DNA of 58,872 nt from Microbacterium sp. p3-SID336 (GCF_025143365.1 NZ_JALXPE010000022.1:1-58872), one strand, 5' to 3'. Shown: positions 16,682 to 25,912, counted from the first letter of the stretch. A program made the numbers and translations. The notes: generated from the sequence alone by a model not told the origin.

Positions 16682-17578
16682 GTGCCCTCGAAACGCCGCC
16701 TTCGTTGGGCCGCACTCCCTGTGGGAGTCGTGGCAGCCGTGGCCCTGGCGGGATGTACTCCCACCGAGCTCAATGGCTTTCTTCCGGGCTTCGTGGAGGG
16801 TGGTCCGGCAGCAACCAACCAGACGGAGCGCGTCTCGTCCCTCTGGGTGAACTCCTGGATCGTGCTCCTCGCGGTCGGCGTGATCACCTGGAGCCTCATG
16901 GCCTGGGCCGCGATCGCCTACCGCCGCCGGAAGGGCCAGACCGGCCTGCCCGTGCAGATGCGGTACAACATGCCGATCGAGATCTTCTACACGATCGTGC
17001 CGCTCATCCTCGTGCTGGGCATGTTCTTCTTCACCGCTCGTGACCAGACGGAGATCGAGGCGAAGTGGGACGACCCCGACGTCGAGATCACCGCGATCGC
17101 GAAGCAGTGGGCCTGGGACTTCCAGTACAACGGCGAGACCGAGGACGACACCGTGTGGACCATGGGCATCCAGGCCCAGCCCGACGCGGAGGGGAACATC
17201 GACCAGGCCGAGCTGCCGACGCTGCTCCTGCCGGTCGACAAGAAGGTCACGATCAACCTGCAGTCGCGCGATGTCATCCACTCCTTCTGGATCATCGACT
17301 TCCTCTACAAGAAGGACATGTTCATCGGGAAGGACAACTCCTGGTCCTTCATCCCGACCCGTGAGGGTGAGTACGCGGGCAAGTGCGCCGAGCTCTGCGG
17401 CGAGTACCACTCGATGATGCTCTTCAACGTGAAGGTCGTCTCCCAGGAGGAGTACGACGCCTACCTCGAGTCGCTCGAGGAGAAGGGCAACACGGGAGAC
17501 ATCACCGACGCCTACGACCGTCTCTCCAACCTCCCGGGTACCTCCGGGAAGACCGAAACCGAGGAAGGAGAGGAGTAA
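16682..17578 (+). CDS. ctaC: Cytochrome c oxidase subunit II
   Basis: This is the CuA-containing subunit of the aa3 oxidase. The N-terminus is a lipoprotein signal with lipobox LAGC (Cys25), as in other actinobacterial CtaC. Two membrane helices follow (about 55-77 and 100-120). The extracytoplasmic cupredoxin domain holds KQWAWDFQY and the CuA site GKCAELCGEYHSMM (Cys235, Cys239, His243). The GTG at 16682 was preferred because GAAAGG lies six bases upstream and the signal peptide fits. A GTG at 16652, 30 bases earlier in frame, is the alternative and would be nearly leaderless. ctaD begins three bases after the stop. Confidence 0.95.
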   Translation: MPSKRRLRWAALPVGVVAAVALAGCTPTELNGFLPGFVEGGPAATNQTERVSSLWVNSWIVLLAVGVITWSLMAWAAIAYRRRKGQTGLPVQMRYNMPIEIFYTIVPLILVLGMFFFTARDQTEIEAKWDDPDVEITAIAKQWAWDFQYNGETEDDTVWTMGIQAQPDAEGNIDQAELPTLLLPVDKKVTINLQSRDVIHSFWIIDFLYKKDMFIGKDNSWSFIPTREGEYAGKCAELCGEYHSMMLFNVKVVSQEEYDAYLESLEEKGNTGDITDAYDRLSNLPGTSGKTETEEGEE

Positions 17579-17581
17579 GTC

Positions 17582-19315
17582 ATGTCGACCACCGAAGCTC
17601 CTCGCACGGACGAAGCGCCTCGCTCCCGTCCCACCACGCTGCCGGCGCGCCAGGCCGCTCTCATGAGCTCCTCGCGTGTCGAGCAGAAGGGCAACATCGT
17701 CGTCAAGTGGATCACCTCCACTGACCACAAGACCATCGGGTACATGTACCTCATCGCCTCGGTGATCTTCTTCCTCCTCGGCGGTGTGATGGCTCTCGTC
17801 ATCCGCGCCGAGCTGTTCGCGCCGGGAATGCAGATCATCCCGACGAAGGAGCAGTACAACCAGCTCTTCACGATGCACGGCACGATCATGCTGCTGATGT
17901 TCGCGACGCCGCTGTTCGCGGGCTTCGCGAACGCGATCCTGCCGCTGCAGATCGGTGCGCCGGATGTCGCCTTCCCGCGACTCAACGCGTTCGCCTTCTG
18001 GCTGTTCCTGTTCGGCTCGACCATCGCGGTCGCCGGCTTCCTCACCCCGCAGGGCGCGGCGTCGTTCGGCTGGTTCGCCTATCAGCCACTCGCGAACGCC
18101 TCGTTCTCACCCGGTGCCGGCGGCAACCTGTGGATGCTCGGCCTCGGAATCTCGGGCTTCGGAACCATCCTCGGTGCGGTGAACTTCATCACCACGATCA
18201 TCACGATGCGCGCTCCGGGCATGACGATGTGGCGCATGCCCATCTTCAGCTGGAACACGCTGATCACGAGCCTTCTGATCCTGATGGCCTTCCCGGTGCT
18301 GGCTGCGGCGATCTTCGCTGCTGCTGCCGACCGCGTGCTCGGCGCGCACATCTACGACCCGGCGAACGGCGGCGTGCTGCTGTGGCAGCACCTGTTCTGG
18401 TTCTTCGGTCACCCCGAGGTCTACATCATCGCGCTGCCGTTCTTCGGCATCGTCTCCGAGATCTTCCCGGTGTTCAGCCGCAAGCCGATCTTCGGCTACA
18501 AGACGCTGGTCTACGCGACCATCGCGATCGCGGCGCTGTCCGTGGCGGTGTGGGCGCACCACATGTACGTCACCGGCTCGGTCCTGCTGCCGTTCTTCGC
18601 CCTCATGACGATGCTGATCGCCGTCCCGACGGGTGTGAAGATCTTCAACTGGATCGGCACGCTGTGGCGAGGATCCGTCACGTTCGAGACGCCGATGGTG
18701 TTCTCTCTCGGCTTCCTCGTGTCGTTCGTGTTCGGTGGTCTGACGGGTGTCATCCTCGCGGCGCCGCCGCTGGACTTCCACCTCAGCGACTCGTACTTCG
18801 TCGTCGCCCACTTCCACTACGTGGTGTTCGGCACCGTCGTGTTCGCGATGTTCGCCGGCTTCTACTTCTGGTGGCCGAAGTGGACCGGACGCATGCTGAA
18901 CGAGCGCCTCGGCTACGTGCACTTCTGGATGCTGTTCGTCGGCTTCCACATGACGTTCCTCATCCAGCACTGGCTGGGCGTGGACGGCATGGTGCGCCGT
19001 TACGCGGACTACTCCGCGGCTGACGGATGGACCTGGCAGAACCAGGTGTCGACGATCGGCGCCATCATCCTCGGCGCCTCGATGCTGCCGTTCTTCCTGA
19101 ACGTCTGGATCACGGCCCGCAAGGCGCCCAAGGTGACGGTGAACGACCCGTGGGGCTACGGTGCGTCGCTGGAGTGGGCCACGTCGTGCCCGCCGCCGCG
19201 TCACAACTTCACGTCGATCCCGCGGATCCGCAGCGAGCGTCCGGCGTTCGACCTGAACCACCCGGAGGCGGCGGAGTTCGCAACCACCGCACCCGGCGAG
19301 CGAGAGGGCCACTGA
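17582..19315 (+). CDS. ctaD: Cytochrome c oxidase subunit I
   Basis: This is the catalytic subunit of the aa3 terminal oxidase, carrying heme a and the heme a3-CuB centre and pumping protons. The 577-residue polytopic protein shows the first helix with [16 protein letters not shown], the heme-a ligand region [12 protein letters not shown], the CuB/Tyr-His cross-link region [19 protein letters not shown], the CuB histidine pair in [11 protein letters not shown], and the heme ligand segment [14 protein letters not shown]. About twelve membrane helices are evident. It lies between ctaC (three-base gap) and ctaF (three-base gap), forming one operon. Confidence 0.98.
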   Translation: MSTTEAPRTDEAPRSRPTTLPARQAALMSSSRVEQKGNIVVKWITSTDHKTIGYMYLIASVIFFLLGGVMALVIRAELFAPGMQIIPTKEQYNQLFTMHGTIMLLMFATPLFAGFANAILPLQIGAPDVAFPRLNAFAFWLFLFGSTIAVAGFLTPQGAASFGWFAYQPLANASFSPGAGGNLWMLGLGISGFGTILGAVNFITTIITMRAPGMTMWRMPIFSWNTLITSLLILMAFPVLAAAIFAAAADRVLGAHIYDPANGGVLLWQHLFWFFGHPEVYIIALPFFGIVSEIFPVFSRKPIFGYKTLVYATIAIAALSVAVWAHHMYVTGSVLLPFFALMTMLIAVPTGVKIFNWIGTLWRGSVTFETPMVFSLGFLVSFVFGGLTGVILAAPPLDFHLSDSYFVVAHFHYVVFGTVVFAMFAGFYFWWPKWTGRMLNERLGYVHFWMLFVGFHMTFLIQHWLGVDGMVRRYADYSAADGWTWQNQVSTIGAIILGASMLPFFLNVWITARKAPKVTVNDPWGYGASLEWATSCPPPRHNFTSIPRIRSERPAFDLNHPEAAEFATTAPGEREGH

Positions 19316-19318
19316 GCC

Positions 19319-19753
19319 ATGCGCGACAACGTCATCATCTGGTGGGTCCTGACCGCGTTCTTTGCGCTCGTCGGGGTCGTCTACACCGGCTGGAACATCC
19401 TGGCTCACCCGAGCCTCCCGCTCGTGAACCAGATCGAGTGGGTCGGCACGGTCGCCCTGTTCTTCTCGGCCTTCATGGGCGCGATGGTCGCGTTCTACCT
19501 CGACCGCACGCACAAGGCGCAGAACGGCGAGCTGCCGGAGGACATCCTGACGTCGGACATCGACGACGGTGACCCGGAGCTCGGCGAGTTCAGCCCGTGG
19601 TCCTGGTGGCCGCTCGTGCTGGCCGCCTCCGCCGGTGTGTTCGTCGTGGGTCTCGCGGTCGGTCACTTCCTGCTGCCGATCGGTCTGGCGATCTTCGTCG
19701 TGGCGATCGTGGGCTGGGTGTACGAGTACTACCGCGGCAACTTCGCCCGCTGA
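19319..19753 (+). CDS. ctaF: Cytochrome c oxidase subunit 4 (actinobacterial CtaF)
   Basis: This small actinobacterial oxidase subunit of 144 residues is predicted to have four hydrophobic stretches in two pairs (residues about 5-28 and 40-60, then about 95-115 and 117-135). A central acidic loop with DDGDPELGEFSPWSWWP separates them, a signature of the family. It assembles with CtaCDE in the bc1-aa3 supercomplex. It closes the rightward operon and is followed by a strong terminator. Confidence 0.93.
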   Translation: MRDNVIIWWVLTAFFALVGVVYTGWNILAHPSLPLVNQIEWVGTVALFFSAFMGAMVAFYLDRTHKAQNGELPEDILTSDIDDGDPELGEFSPWSWWPLVLAASAGVFVVGLAVGHFLLPIGLAIFVVAIVGWVYEYYRGNFAR

Positions 19754-19764
19754 ACCACGCTGTA

Positions 19765-19797
19765 CGAAGGCCCCCGGAGTCTCTCCGGGGGCCTTCG
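19765..19797 (+). terminator. Intrinsic terminator after ctaCDF
   Basis: A perfect 15-bp stem, CGAAGGCCCCCGGAG (19765-19779) with 19783-19797, encloses a three-base loop, twelve bases after the ctaF stop. It may serve both strands, since the rhodanese gene ends leftward at 19821. Confidence 0.9.
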
Positions 19798-19820
19798 TCG
19801 TGTGAGGGCACAGCGGGTGC

Positions 19821-20240
19821 TCACGCGCGCGTACGGACGCGGGGGATGCCCGTCAGCGGGTCCACAGGGCGGTGGTGAATGCCGTCGGCGTCCTCGATCG
19901 GGTAGCCCTCGCGCGCCCAGTACTCGAAGCCGCCGATCATCTCCCGCACGCGATAGCCCAGACGCGCGAAGGCGAGGGCCCCGCGGACCCCGCCGTTGCA
20001 TCCAGGGCTCCAGCAGTAGACGACGACATCGGCCTCCGCAGGGATCTCCTGTGGCGCGCGCTGTGCGATCTCGCTGTGGTGCATATGGACGGCCCCGGCG
20101 ACGCGACCCTGGGCGAAGGCTTCCGCCGAACGGACGTCCACCACCACGAGTGCGCGTCCGGCGGATCGATCCGTGTGCACATCACTGGGGTCGGTCTCAT
20201 AGGCGAGGCGGGCGGCGAAGTAGTCGGAGCGATCGATCAT
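19821..20240 (-). CDS. Single-domain rhodanese-like protein
   Basis: This 139-residue rhodanese domain has the family strand VVVDVRSAEAFAQGRVAGAVHM and a catalytic loop VVYCWSPGCNGGVRGALAFA. The loop begins with the Cys expected to carry a persulfide; a second Cys four residues on makes it unlike the simple CRxGxR loop of thiosulfate sulfurtransferases. It may handle sulfur or redox transfer; substrate unknown. The ATG start has TAGTCT ending six bases upstream, so it is probably a separate leaderless transcript, although it lies just downstream of the ridA-like/GNAT pair on the same strand. Confidence 0.87.
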   Translation of the reverse strand: MIDRSDYFAARLAYETDPSDVHTDRSAGRALVVVDVRSAEAFAQGRVAGAVHMHHSEIAQRAPQEIPAEADVVVYCWSPGCNGGVRGALAFARLGYRVREMIGGFEYWAREGYPIEDADGIHHRPVDPLTGIPRVRTRA

Positions 20241-20246
20241 GAGCCC

Positions 20247-20252
20247 AGACTA
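20247..20252 (-). promoter_or_regulatory. Candidate -10 of the rhodanese gene (leaderless type)
   Basis: TAGTCT on the minus strand ends six bases before the ATG at 20240. Confidence 0.4.
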
Positions 20253-20277
20253 CGGAGCGACGCGAGCCGACGACCGA

Positions 20278-20299
20278 GGGCGACCGTCGTGCGTCGCCC
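20278..20299 (-). terminator. Possible hairpin after the GNAT gene
   Basis: GGGCGAC (20278-20284) pairs with GTCGCCC (20293-20299) around an eight-base loop, 22 bases beyond the GNAT stop. It is modest and lacks a U-tract. Confidence 0.35.
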
Positions 20300-20320
20300 G
20301 AATCCTGCCGTCGTGCGCGG

Positions 20321-20845
20321 TCAGAGCGCCGCGGTCATCTGGATCCGTCGTCCGTGCCGCGTCAGGGCCAGTCGTTCCTCGACGGCGACGAGCGCGCGGA
20401 GGAAGTCGGTGTCGGGCGTCGACTCTTCGAAGCCGCAGCGGGAGTAGAAGGGAGCGTTCCAGGGCACGTCCGCGTAGGTACGCAGTGTGAGGTGAGTGTG
20501 GCCGCGTCGGCGCGACTCGTGCTGGGCCGCCAGGACAAGGGCGCGCCCGATCCCGCGGCGGCCGTACGCGGGCGCAACGGACAACTGTTCCAGATGAGCG
20601 TGATCGGGTCTCTCCAGGACCTGCACGAACCCGACCGGTGGCTCGAGTCGACCGGTGGACTCGTCGGTGACGGAGGGTGCGGCGATCAGGACGAATCCGG
20701 CGGCTCCTCGGCGCTCCTCGGCTGTCGCCGGCGGAGGCCAGTCCTCTGCGCGGAAGCGATCGGTCAGAAGGCTGTCGGCCGCACGTTCGACGTCCTCGAG
20801 GGCGGCGTGGTCCTGATCCGTCGCGTGCCTGATGACGATGCTCAT
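20321..20845 (-). CDS. GNAT family N-acetyltransferase
   Basis: This 174-residue GNAT protein begins MSIVIRHATDQDHAALEDVE. Its acetyl-CoA-binding motif is LEQLSVAPAYGRRGIGRALVLAAQHESRRRG, and it ends in the WNAPFYSRCGFEES segment typical of small-molecule or amino-acid acetyltransferases. The start overlaps the ridA-like stop by four bases (ATGA), so the two are cotranslated. Substrate not predictable. Confidence 0.85.
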   Translation of the reverse strand: MSIVIRHATDQDHAALEDVERAADSLLTDRFRAEDWPPPATAEERRGAAGFVLIAAPSVTDESTGRLEPPVGFVQVLERPDHAHLEQLSVAPAYGRRGIGRALVLAAQHESRRRGHTHLTLRTYADVPWNAPFYSRCGFEESTPDTDFLRALVAVEERLALTRHGRRIQMTAAL

Positions 20846-21255
20846 GCGCGGTCCGCGGGAAGGGCGGCGACCGCCTCGATCTCGACGAGCTGGTCGTCGT
20901 ATCCGAGGACCGTGACGCCGAGGAGCGTGCTGGGGACGTCATGAGCGCCGAATGCGGTGTGGATGACGTTCCAGGCGGTGACGAGGTCCTGCTGCGCCGA
21001 GGAGGCCACCAGGACCCGTGTGCTGATGACGTCTGTGAGAGTGGCGTTCGCAGCGCTGAGCGCCTGCTGCAGCGTCTCCACGCACCGCGCCGCCTGTGCG
21101 GCGTAGTCACCGGGCGCGGTGGTCGTCCCGTCGTCTTCCAGCGGGCAGGCTCCGGCGAGGAAGACGAGACGAGAATCCGCGGGTGCAGTCGCCGCGTAGG
21201 CGTAGGGCGCATCGGCAAGCTGGGGGGCACGGAGCAGTCGGACAACCGAAGACAT
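20842..21255 (-). CDS. Rid (YjgF/YER057c/UK114) family protein
   Basis: This 137-residue protein has the Rid fold signatures LVFLAGACPLEDDG, QAARCVETLQQALSAANATLTDVISTRVLV and a C-terminal DDQLVEIEAVAAL strand. The position aligning by eye with the enamine-deaminase arginine of E. coli RidA (in PARSCVEV) reads PSTLLGVTV here, so the canonical imine/enamine deaminase activity is doubtful and it probably belongs to a different Rid subfamily. GAGG lies eight bases before the ATG. It forms an ATGA-overlapped pair with the GNAT gene downstream. Confidence 0.85.
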   Translation of the reverse strand: MSSVVRLLRAPQLADAPYAYAATAPADSRLVFLAGACPLEDDGTTTAPGDYAAQAARCVETLQQALSAANATLTDVISTRVLVASSAQQDLVTAWNVIHTAFGAHDVPSTLLGVTVLGYDDQLVEIEAVAALPADRA

Positions 21256-21283
21256 GAAGCGATCCTCTCATCGTGGATGACGA

Positions 21284-21315
21284 CGAAGGCCCCGTCCGAG
21301 CGGACGGGGCCTTCG
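21284..21315 (-). terminator. Intrinsic terminator after qcrB
   Basis: A 15-bp perfect stem (21284-21298 with 21301-21315, arm CGAAGGCCCCGTCCG) lies 20 bases beyond the qcrB stop on the minus strand. Confidence 0.9.
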
Positions 21316-21334
21316 ATGGGGGAGGGGCGGCGAT

Positions 21335-23149
21335 CTACTCGCCGTCCTCCGACTTCTTCTTCCGCGGCTTCTTGACCGGCTCCGTGGAGATCACGGTGCT
21401 CGGGGTGTTCGGAGTCTCGTCCACGTGGGTCTCCTCCACCGTGAGCGGTGCGTCCGGGAAGCCCGCACGCTCGTGAGCGCCCTGGATCTCGGCGGTCTCT
21501 GCGGCCTCGTTACCCGCGGTCACGTGGTGCTGGTGAGCATCCGCCGCCTCGACCTCGGCCTGCGTCAGAGGGGCGAGCCGGTCCTCGAAGAACCAGCGCG
21601 ACATCGCCGAGCGGAGGTTCTCGGTCCACGGGATTCGTCCCTTGGCGTTGGGACGAACCACGAGCGGCTCGTAGCCGTCGACGTCGATGAGCTTCCAGCG
21701 GTCGTACTTGTCGACGGGCTGGTGGACCTCGATGTACTCGCCGCCGGGGAGGCGGACGATGCGACCCGACTCGAAGCCGTGCAGCACGATCTCACGGTCC
21801 TTCTTCTGCAGCGCCAGGCAGATGCGCTTCGTCACGAAGTAGCCGATGATCGGGCCGAGGAACAGCAGCGCCTGCAGCGTGTGGATCACGCCCTCCATCG
21901 TCAGCATGAAGTGCGTCGCGATGAGGTCGGACGAGGCGGCAGCCCAGAGCACGGCGTAGAAGATCACGCCGGCGACGCCGATCGCAGTGCGGGTGGCGGC
22001 GTTGCGCGGACGCTGTGCGATGTGGTGCTCGCGCTTGTCACCGGTGACCCACGCCTCGATGAAGGGGTAGATCGCCACGATCACGATGAACAGACCGAGC
22101 ACGGCCACGGGAGCGAGGATGCCGAACGACCACGTGTGGTCGAGGAACACGATGTCCCAGTTCGACGGCGCCAGGCGCAGCGCGCCATCCGCGAAGCCGA
22201 TGTACCAGTCCGGCTGCGTACCGGCGGACACGGGCGAGGGGTCGTACGGGCCGTAGTTCCAGATCGGGTTGATCTGGAAGAACGTCGCGATCAGCACGAT
22301 GGTGCCGAAGACGATGAACAGGTAGCCGCCCATCTTGGACATGTACACGGGCATCATCGGGAAGCCGACGACGTTGTCGTTCGAACGGCCGGGGCCGGCG
22401 AACTGCGTGTGCTTGTTGATGACCATGAGCATGAGGTGCAGCACGATGAACGCGATCACGATCATCGGCAGCAGCAGGATGTGCAGCGTGTAGAGGCGAC
22501 CCACGATGTCGGTGCCGGGGAACTCGCCGCCGAACAGCAGGAACGAGGTCCAGGTGCCGATCAGGGGGAGGCCCTTGATCATGCCGTCGATGATGCGCAA
22601 GCCGTTGCCGGAGAGCAGGTCGTCCGGCAGGGAGTAGCCGGTGAAGCCCTCGGCCATCGCGAGGATGAACAGCACGAAGCCGATCACCCAGTTCAGCTCG
22701 CGCGGCTTGCGGAACGCACCGGTGAAGAAGACGCGCAGCATGTGCACGCCGATGCCGGCGATGAACACCAGGGCCGCCCAGTGGTGGATCTGGCGGACCA
22801 GGAGGCCACCGCGGAGGTCGAACGAGATGTGCAGGGTCGACTCGAGAGCCGACGACATCGCGATGCCGCGCATCGGGGCGTACGCACCGGTGTAGTGCGT
22901 CTCGACCATGGACGCCTGGAAGAAGAACGTCAGGAAGGTTCCGGAGAGGAACACCACGACGAAGCTCCACAGGGCGATCTCGCCGAGCATGAACGACCAG
23001 TGATCGGGGAAGATCTTGCGACCGAGCTCCTTGACGAAGCCCGAGAGGCTGGTGCGCTCATCGATGTAGTTCGACGCGGCACCGACGAAGCGGCCGCCGA
23101 GAGGCGCCTTGGTGTCCTTCTCGTCCTTGGACAGCGTTGCGGTGCTCAA
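21335..23149 (-). CDS. qcrB: Cytochrome bc1 complex cytochrome b subunit
   Basis: This is the di-heme cytochrome b of the menaquinol:cytochrome c reductase. The 604-residue protein has eight or more membrane helices, the heme b ligand region LVRQIHHWAALVFIAGIGVHMLR with paired histidines, the GFTGYSLPDDLLSG quinol-site loop, HILLLPMIVIAFIVLHLMLM, and the actinobacterial WNYGPYDP variant of the ef loop. A long hydrophilic C-terminal tail (from about residue 470) is characteristic of actinobacterial QcrB. The TTG start overlaps the qcrA stop by four bases; earlier in-frame starts run through qcrA and were rejected. Confidence 0.97.
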   Translation of the reverse strand: MSTATLSKDEKDTKAPLGGRFVGAASNYIDERTSLSGFVKELGRKIFPDHWSFMLGEIALWSFVVVFLSGTFLTFFFQASMVETHYTGAYAPMRGIAMSSALESTLHISFDLRGGLLVRQIHHWAALVFIAGIGVHMLRVFFTGAFRKPRELNWVIGFVLFILAMAEGFTGYSLPDDLLSGNGLRIIDGMIKGLPLIGTWTSFLLFGGEFPGTDIVGRLYTLHILLLPMIVIAFIVLHLMLMVINKHTQFAGPGRSNDNVVGFPMMPVYMSKMGGYLFIVFGTIVLIATFFQINPIWNYGPYDPSPVSAGTQPDWYIGFADGALRLAPSNWDIVFLDHTWSFGILAPVAVLGLFIVIVAIYPFIEAWVTGDKREHHIAQRPRNAATRTAIGVAGVIFYAVLWAAASSDLIATHFMLTMEGVIHTLQALLFLGPIIGYFVTKRICLALQKKDREIVLHGFESGRIVRLPGGEYIEVHQPVDKYDRWKLIDVDGYEPLVVRPNAKGRIPWTENLRSAMSRWFFEDRLAPLTQAEVEAADAHQHHVTAGNEAAETAEIQGAHERAGFPDAPLTVEETHVDETPNTPSTVISTEPVKKPRKKKSEDGE

Positions 23150-24222
23150 TGGCGCTCCCAGAAGCTCGGGCCGACGGGTTCGGTGAAGTCGCTGCGGGCG
23201 ATGAGGTAGCCCTCGTCGTCGACGGTGATGGGCAGCTGCGGCAGCGGCCGCGCGGCCGGGCCGAAGATGACCTTCGCGTGGTCGGTGACGTCGAACTGCG
23301 ACTGGTGGCACGGGCACAGCAGGTGGTGCGTCTGCTGCTCGTACAGGGCGACAGGGCAGCCGACGTGCGTGCAGACCTTGGAGTAGGCCACGATGCCGTC
23401 GTACGACCAGTCCTTGCGGTCCTCGGCCTCGATCAGCTGCTCGGGACGCAGACGCATCATGAGCACGATCGCCTTGGCCTTCTCCTCGAGGTAGCCCTCG
23501 TCGTGGCCCAGCTCGGCGAGGTCCTCGGGGATCACGTGGAACGCGGAGCCGAGCGTGACGTCGGCGGCGCGGATGGGGGTGCCGTCGGGGTCGCGCACGA
23601 GGCGCATGCCCTCATCCCACATGGTGTGCTTGAGCAGCGCCACCGGGTCGCCCTTGGTGGGGTCGTCCGGCGTGGAGTGCGGCGCCAGGCCGCGGAACAG
23701 CGTGACTCCCGGGATGATCGACGCGACGATCGCCGCGAACAGCGAGTTCCGGATCATGGTCCGGCGGCCGAAGCCCGACTCCTCGTTCGCATCCGCGAAC
23801 GCCTTGATGGCGGCCTCACGCGTCGAGTCCTTGCCCCGAGTGGGGTGGCGGAGCTCGACGTGCTCCTTGTCGGACATGAGCGCCTTCGACCAGTGGATCG
23901 CGCCGATGCCCAGGGCCAGCAGCGCGAGTGCGATGCCGAGACCGATGAAGAGGTTGTTCTGACGGATGTCGATGAGCGCGCCGCTCTCGATCGGGAACAG
24001 CATGTAGGCGGCGACCGCCCAGATGCTTCCGGCGAGAGACAGGTAGAACAGCGTGTAGACGGTGCGGACTGCGGCCTTCTCGGCGCGCGGGTCCTTGTCG
24101 GTCATCCGCTCGCGGTGCGGCGGAAGCCCGGGGTTCTGCACGGGATCGCTGACTGCGACACCCAGCCCCGGAGAGGGCTGGTAGGCCCTGTCAAGAGCCT
24201 GCGAGTCGTCGTCGTGTGCCAT
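23146..24222 (-). CDS. qcrA: Cytochrome bc1 complex Rieske iron-sulfur subunit
   Basis: This 2Fe-2S Rieske subunit of the bc1 complex has 358 residues. Actinobacterial members have three N-terminal membrane helices: two lie close together at about residues 55-105 and a third precedes the soluble domain (NSLFAAIVASIIPGVTLF). The cluster ligands are Cys284 and His286 in CTHVGC, and Cys303 and His306 in CPCHQSQF, with Cys289 and Cys305 forming the disulfide. The ATG is followed by an acidic MAHDDDSQALD start. It lies between qcrC (36-base gap) and qcrB (4-base overlap). Confidence 0.97.
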   Translation of the reverse strand: MAHDDDSQALDRAYQPSPGLGVAVSDPVQNPGLPPHRERMTDKDPRAEKAAVRTVYTLFYLSLAGSIWAVAAYMLFPIESGALIDIRQNNLFIGLGIALALLALGIGAIHWSKALMSDKEHVELRHPTRGKDSTREAAIKAFADANEESGFGRRTMIRNSLFAAIVASIIPGVTLFRGLAPHSTPDDPTKGDPVALLKHTMWDEGMRLVRDPDGTPIRAADVTLGSAFHVIPEDLAELGHDEGYLEEKAKAIVLMMRLRPEQLIEAEDRKDWSYDGIVAYSKVCTHVGCPVALYEQQTHHLLCPCHQSQFDVTDHAKVIFGPAARPLPQLPITVDDEGYLIARSDFTEPVGPSFWERH

Positions 24223-24258
24223 GGTGCTCCTCGTACGTTCCTCTTCGATGAATAAGCG

Positions 24259-25059
24259 TCAGTTGGACTTCGCCGTGATCCACACGGTGATGGCGACGAG
24301 CGCGCCGATACCGAAGATCCACACGAACAGGCCCTCGGAGACCGGTCCGAGCGAACCGAGGGAGAAGCCGCCGATCTGCACGGACTGCTGCTGGAAGAGC
24401 AGCGCCGAGATGATGTCGCGCTTGTCCTCGTCGGACAGGTTCATGTCGCCGAAGACCGGCATGTTCTGGGGGCCGGTGACCATGGCGGCGTAGATGTGCA
24501 GCGCGCTGGTCTCGGTGATCGCCGGAGCGTACTTGCCCTCCGTGAGCGCACCACCCGCGGCGGCCACGTTGTGACACATCGCGCAGTTGACGCGGAAGAG
24601 CTCGGCACCGTGTGCCACGTCGCCCTCGCCGTCGAGGATCTCGTCGGCGGGGAAGGTCGGGCCAGGGGCCTCGGACTGCACGTAGGCGGCCATGGCGAGG
24701 ACCTGCTCCTCGGTGAACTGCGGCTCCTTCTGCGGCGCCTGCGGTCCCTGCATCTGCAGCGGCATGCGACCGGTCGACACCTGGAACTCGACCGCCAGCT
24801 CGCCGACGCCGTAGAGGCTCGGGCCGTTGGGCGTGCCCTGCAGATCAAGACCGTGACAGGTGGCGCAGTTGGCCTGGAACAGCTTCTCGCCGTCTTCCAC
24901 GGTGAGCTGCGTGGCCGCGGTGGGGGCATCGTTCGCCGCGAAGGCGGCCGACGCTCCTGCGTACACAGCGCCCGTGATCATCAGGCCTGCGCCGATCAGC
25001 GCTGCCGCTGCCAGGGGACTGCGGCGACCGTGGGAACGGCGCTTCTTCTCTCGTGCCAT
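24259..25059 (-). CDS. qcrC: Cytochrome bc1 complex di-heme cytochrome c subunit
   Basis: QcrC replaces cytochrome c1 and the soluble cytochrome c in actinobacteria by carrying electrons straight to the CuA of CtaC. The 266-residue protein has an N-terminal membrane/signal segment (about 16-42), two heme c motifs (Cys65-x-x-Cys68-His69 in CATCH; Cys159-x-x-Cys162-His163 in CAMCH), Met ligands likely in RMPLQM and NMPVFG, and a C-terminal membrane anchor (about 243-262). The ATG at 25059 is 20 bases downstream of ctaE. Confidence 0.97.
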   Translation of the reverse strand: MAREKKRRSHGRRSPLAAAALIGAGLMITGAVYAGASAAFAANDAPTAATQLTVEDGEKLFQANCATCHGLDLQGTPNGPSLYGVGELAVEFQVSTGRMPLQMQGPQAPQKEPQFTEEQVLAMAAYVQSEAPGPTFPADEILDGEGDVAHGAELFRVNCAMCHNVAAAGGALTEGKYAPAITETSALHIYAAMVTGPQNMPVFGDMNLSDEDKRDIISALLFQQQSVQIGGFSLGSLGPVSEGLFVWIFGIGALVAITVWITAKSN

Positions 25060-25079
25060 CTCGGGGATCAGCTCCGCTC

Positions 25080-25733
25080 TTATTTCAGGAAGTAGATAAC
25101 GAAGAACAGCACGATCCAGACGACGTCGACGAAGTGCCAGTAGTAAGACACCACGATCGAGGAGGTCGCCTCCTTGTGCCGGAAGTTCTTGACGGCGTAG
25201 GCGCGTCCGATGACGAGGAGGAACGCGACGAGACCGCCGGTGACGTGCAGGGCGTGGAAACCGGTCGTCAGGTAGAAGGCGGACGCGTAGGAGTCGGCCT
25301 GGATGGGCATGCCCTCGGCGACCAGCTGCGCGTACTCCCAGACCTGGCCGGAGACGAAGATCGCGCCCAGGGTGAAGGTGAGGAAGAACCACTCGACCAT
25401 GCCCCAGCCGAACAGGCGGCGGCGGCCGGCGCCGTTCTTCTGGCCCTTCGCGATGCGGTAGGGCTGCAGGTCCTCGGCCGCGAACACGCCCATCTGACAC
25501 GTGAACGAGGAGAGCACGAGGATCGCGGTGTTGACTGCGGCGAACGGAACGTTCAGCAGCTCGGTCCGGTCGGCCCACAGCTCGGGTGAGGTGCTGCGGA
25601 GGGTGAAGTAGATCGCGAAGAGTCCCGCGAAGAACATCACCTCGCTGCCGAGCCACACAATGGTGCCGACAGCTACCGGGTTGGGCCGCTTGATGGTTCT
25701 CGCCGCCGGGGCATACGTCGCTGAGGTCGTCAC
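25080..25733 (-). CDS. ctaE: Cytochrome c oxidase subunit III
   Basis: Subunit III of the aa3 oxidase stabilises proton uptake. The 217-residue protein has five to six membrane helices, with [39 protein letters not shown] and [20 protein letters not shown]. The GTG at 25733 was chosen because CATAAT ends six bases upstream and the protein then begins as in relatives ([19 protein letters not shown]); an in-frame GTG at 25772 would add 13 residues. It leads the leftward ctaE-qcrC-qcrA-qcrB operon. Confidence 0.95.
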   Translation of the reverse strand: MTTSATYAPAARTIKRPNPVAVGTIVWLGSEVMFFAGLFAIYFTLRSTSPELWADRTELLNVPFAAVNTAILVLSSFTCQMGVFAAEDLQPYRIAKGQKNGAGRRRLFGWGMVEWFFLTFTLGAIFVSGQVWEYAQLVAEGMPIQADSYASAFYLTTGFHALHVTGGLVAFLLVIGRAYAVKNFRHKEATSSIVVSYYWHFVDVVWIVLFFVIYFLK

Positions 25734-25739
25734 CCCTCC

Positions 25740-25745
25740 ATTATG
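25740..25745 (-). promoter_or_regulatory. Candidate -10 of the ctaE-qcrCAB operon (leaderless type)
   Basis: CATAAT on the minus strand ends six bases before the GTG at 25733. Confidence 0.45.
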
Positions 25746-25777
25746 GCCGATCCGCAGACGTGATTCTTGCACCCGCG

Positions 25778-25842
25778 GCCGGTGAATCGCTCGCCCAAGA
25801 CTTAGGGGACCCTAAGAAAACACTGCGAATAGCCGGTGAATC
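25778..25842. promoter_or_regulatory. Direct repeats flanking a palindrome in the ctaE/trpD divergent region
   Basis: GCCGGTGAATC occurs at 25778-25788 and again at 25832-25842. Between them CTTAGGG-GA-CCCTAAG (25801-25816) is a perfect 7-bp inverted repeat with a two-base spacer. The 192-base gap holds no gene. The palindrome could be an operator; no regulator can be named. Confidence 0.5.
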
Positions 25843-25912
25843 CGCGGGAAACAGGGGTTCGCGCGGATGTGGGCCTCCGCCCGGAACGATCTGCACGTTT
25901 TCTCCGCGCCGA

